This document shows, piece by piece, positions 63,561 to 64,000 of a stretch of 64,000 nucleotides of DNA (the first letter of the stretch is position 1; every line of letters starts with the position of its first letter). The stretch is taken from contig OY970337.1 of the NCBI GenBank assembly GCA_963717475.1, positions 62,001-126,000 of the forward strand. Direction: 5' to 3'. Under the pieces are notes generated by a model that searched no databases, was not told the origin of the DNA, and saw nothing but the letters and a program-made list of their open reading frames with translations. The stretch is from AC-32 sp963717475. GTDB lineage: Bacteria; Actinomycetota; Thermoleophilia; Gaiellales; Gaiellaceae. A program made the translations under genes and the position numbers.

Positions 63561-64000
63561 CCTCCGAGCTCGTCTACGGCCGGCGGCCGGTGCGCGAGGT
63601 CCTGCGTGGGCCGCGCGAGGTGCGCGAGCTCTGGGCGACCGAGCGGTCACTCCGAGCGGCGCCGTGGCTGAGCGACGCGCCGGTCCGCGTCCAGCGCAAG
63701 CCCGAGCGCGACCTCACCGCCGAGGCCGGGACCGCCGACCACCAGGGCGTCCTCGCCCGGGTGGAGCCCTTTCGCTACGCGGACGCGTACGAGCTCGGGC
63801 GGGCTGAGGCGCCGCTGCTCGTCTGTCTCGACTCCGTGACCGACCCGCGCAACCTCGGCGCGGTCATCCGCAGCGCCGATGGGGCCGGCGCGACAGGCGT
63901 GGTCGTCCCCGAGCACCGCGCGGCGCGTGTCACCCCAGCGGTGTGCCGCGCGTCGGCGGGAGCGGTCGAGCACGTCCCCGTCGCGGTCGTCAAGAACCTC
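63557..64000 (+). CDS. rlmB: 23S rRNA / tRNA 2'-O-methyltransferase, SpoU family (3' partial)
   Basis: GTG 63557 overlaps the cysS stop; the frame stays open to the window end (148 codons). A substrate-binding N-terminal domain (ELVYGRRPVREVLRG) is followed by SPOUT motif 1 (DPRNLGAVIRSADGAGATGV) and VVPEHRAARVTPAVCRASAG. Members methylate the ribose of a guanosine in 23S rRNA or tRNA using a trefoil-knot fold. The symbol rests on the context and N-terminal domain; tRNA specificity is not excluded. Confidence 0.88.
   Translation, partial: MTSELVYGRRPVREVLRGPREVRELWATERSLRAAPWLSDAPVRVQRKPERDLTAEAGTADHQGVLARVEPFRYADAYELGRAEAPLLVCLDSVTDPRNLGAVIRSADGAGATGVVVPEHRAARVTPAVCRASAGAVEHVPVAVVKNL

Overview
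The window is a 64 kb piece of a high-GC bacterial chromosome. Gene content and order point to Actinomycetota. Many GTG/TTG starts, 4-nt start/stop overlaps, CarD, DisA and a DUF2469-type protein fit a deep-branching Thermoleophilia-like lineage; that rank is my inference. The housekeeping genes follow the order known from the Mycobacterium tuberculosis Rv3579c-Rv3625c block: tilS-hpt-ftsH, folP-folB-folK, coaX, lysS, clpC, radA-disA, carD-ispD-ispF, cysS and a TrmH/RlmB methylase.

Layout. 1-5 kb: a sirtuin (5' end cut off), a 55-aa CxxC protein, an L,D-transpeptidase coupled to a secreted protein, a basic-tailed coiled-coil protein, a lipid kinase and a purine nucleoside phosphorylase. 5-10.4 kb: GNAT, tilS, hpt, ftsH and a methyltransferase. 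10.4-13.9 kb: two ABC exporter half-transporters. 14-17.6 kb: folate genes around a secreted subtilase, then a DUF2469-type gene. 17.6-24.5 kb: a broken peptide-binding protein, coaX, dusB, greA, lysS and a deacetylase-like protein. 24.5-45.9 kb: an exopolysaccharide/capsule locus with a low-molecular-weight phosphatase, a tyrosine autokinase, at least five glycosyltransferases, two O-antigen-ligase-type polymerases, a flippase, a nucleotide-sugar epimerase, a deacetylase, a FemAB/CelD-like acyltransferase, a phosphotransferase-like kinase, a putative glycoside hydrolase, an LPFTG-tailed small protein and a priming sugar transferase. 46-47.8 kb: a secreted protein with four Cys-containing repeats and a 51-aa membrane protein. 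47.9-64 kb: clpC, an EamA exporter, radA-disA, carD-ispD-PHP-ispF, mutY, a phospholipase D-like gene, a dienelactone hydrolase, a YcaQ-like glycosylase, GNAT, a very short gltX, cysS and a partial rlmB.

Together, the polysaccharide genes look like a complete Wzx/Wzy-type export system (priming, assembly, flipping, polymerisation, chain-length control, modification) sitting between lysS and clpC of a conserved backbone. Reading frames are clean from 36.7 kb to the end but carry many indels between about 24 and 34.4 kb, with isolated ones elsewhere, often in conserved genes and next to short homopolymers. I read most of these as consensus errors rather than decay. Promoters appear to fall in two classes: a TAnnnT box 6-10 nt before the start codon (leaderless type) at about 18 genes, and leadered promoters with strong ribosome binding sites at greA, carD, clpC and the repeat-protein gene. 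No tRNA, rRNA, CRISPR array or insertion sequence was recognised.
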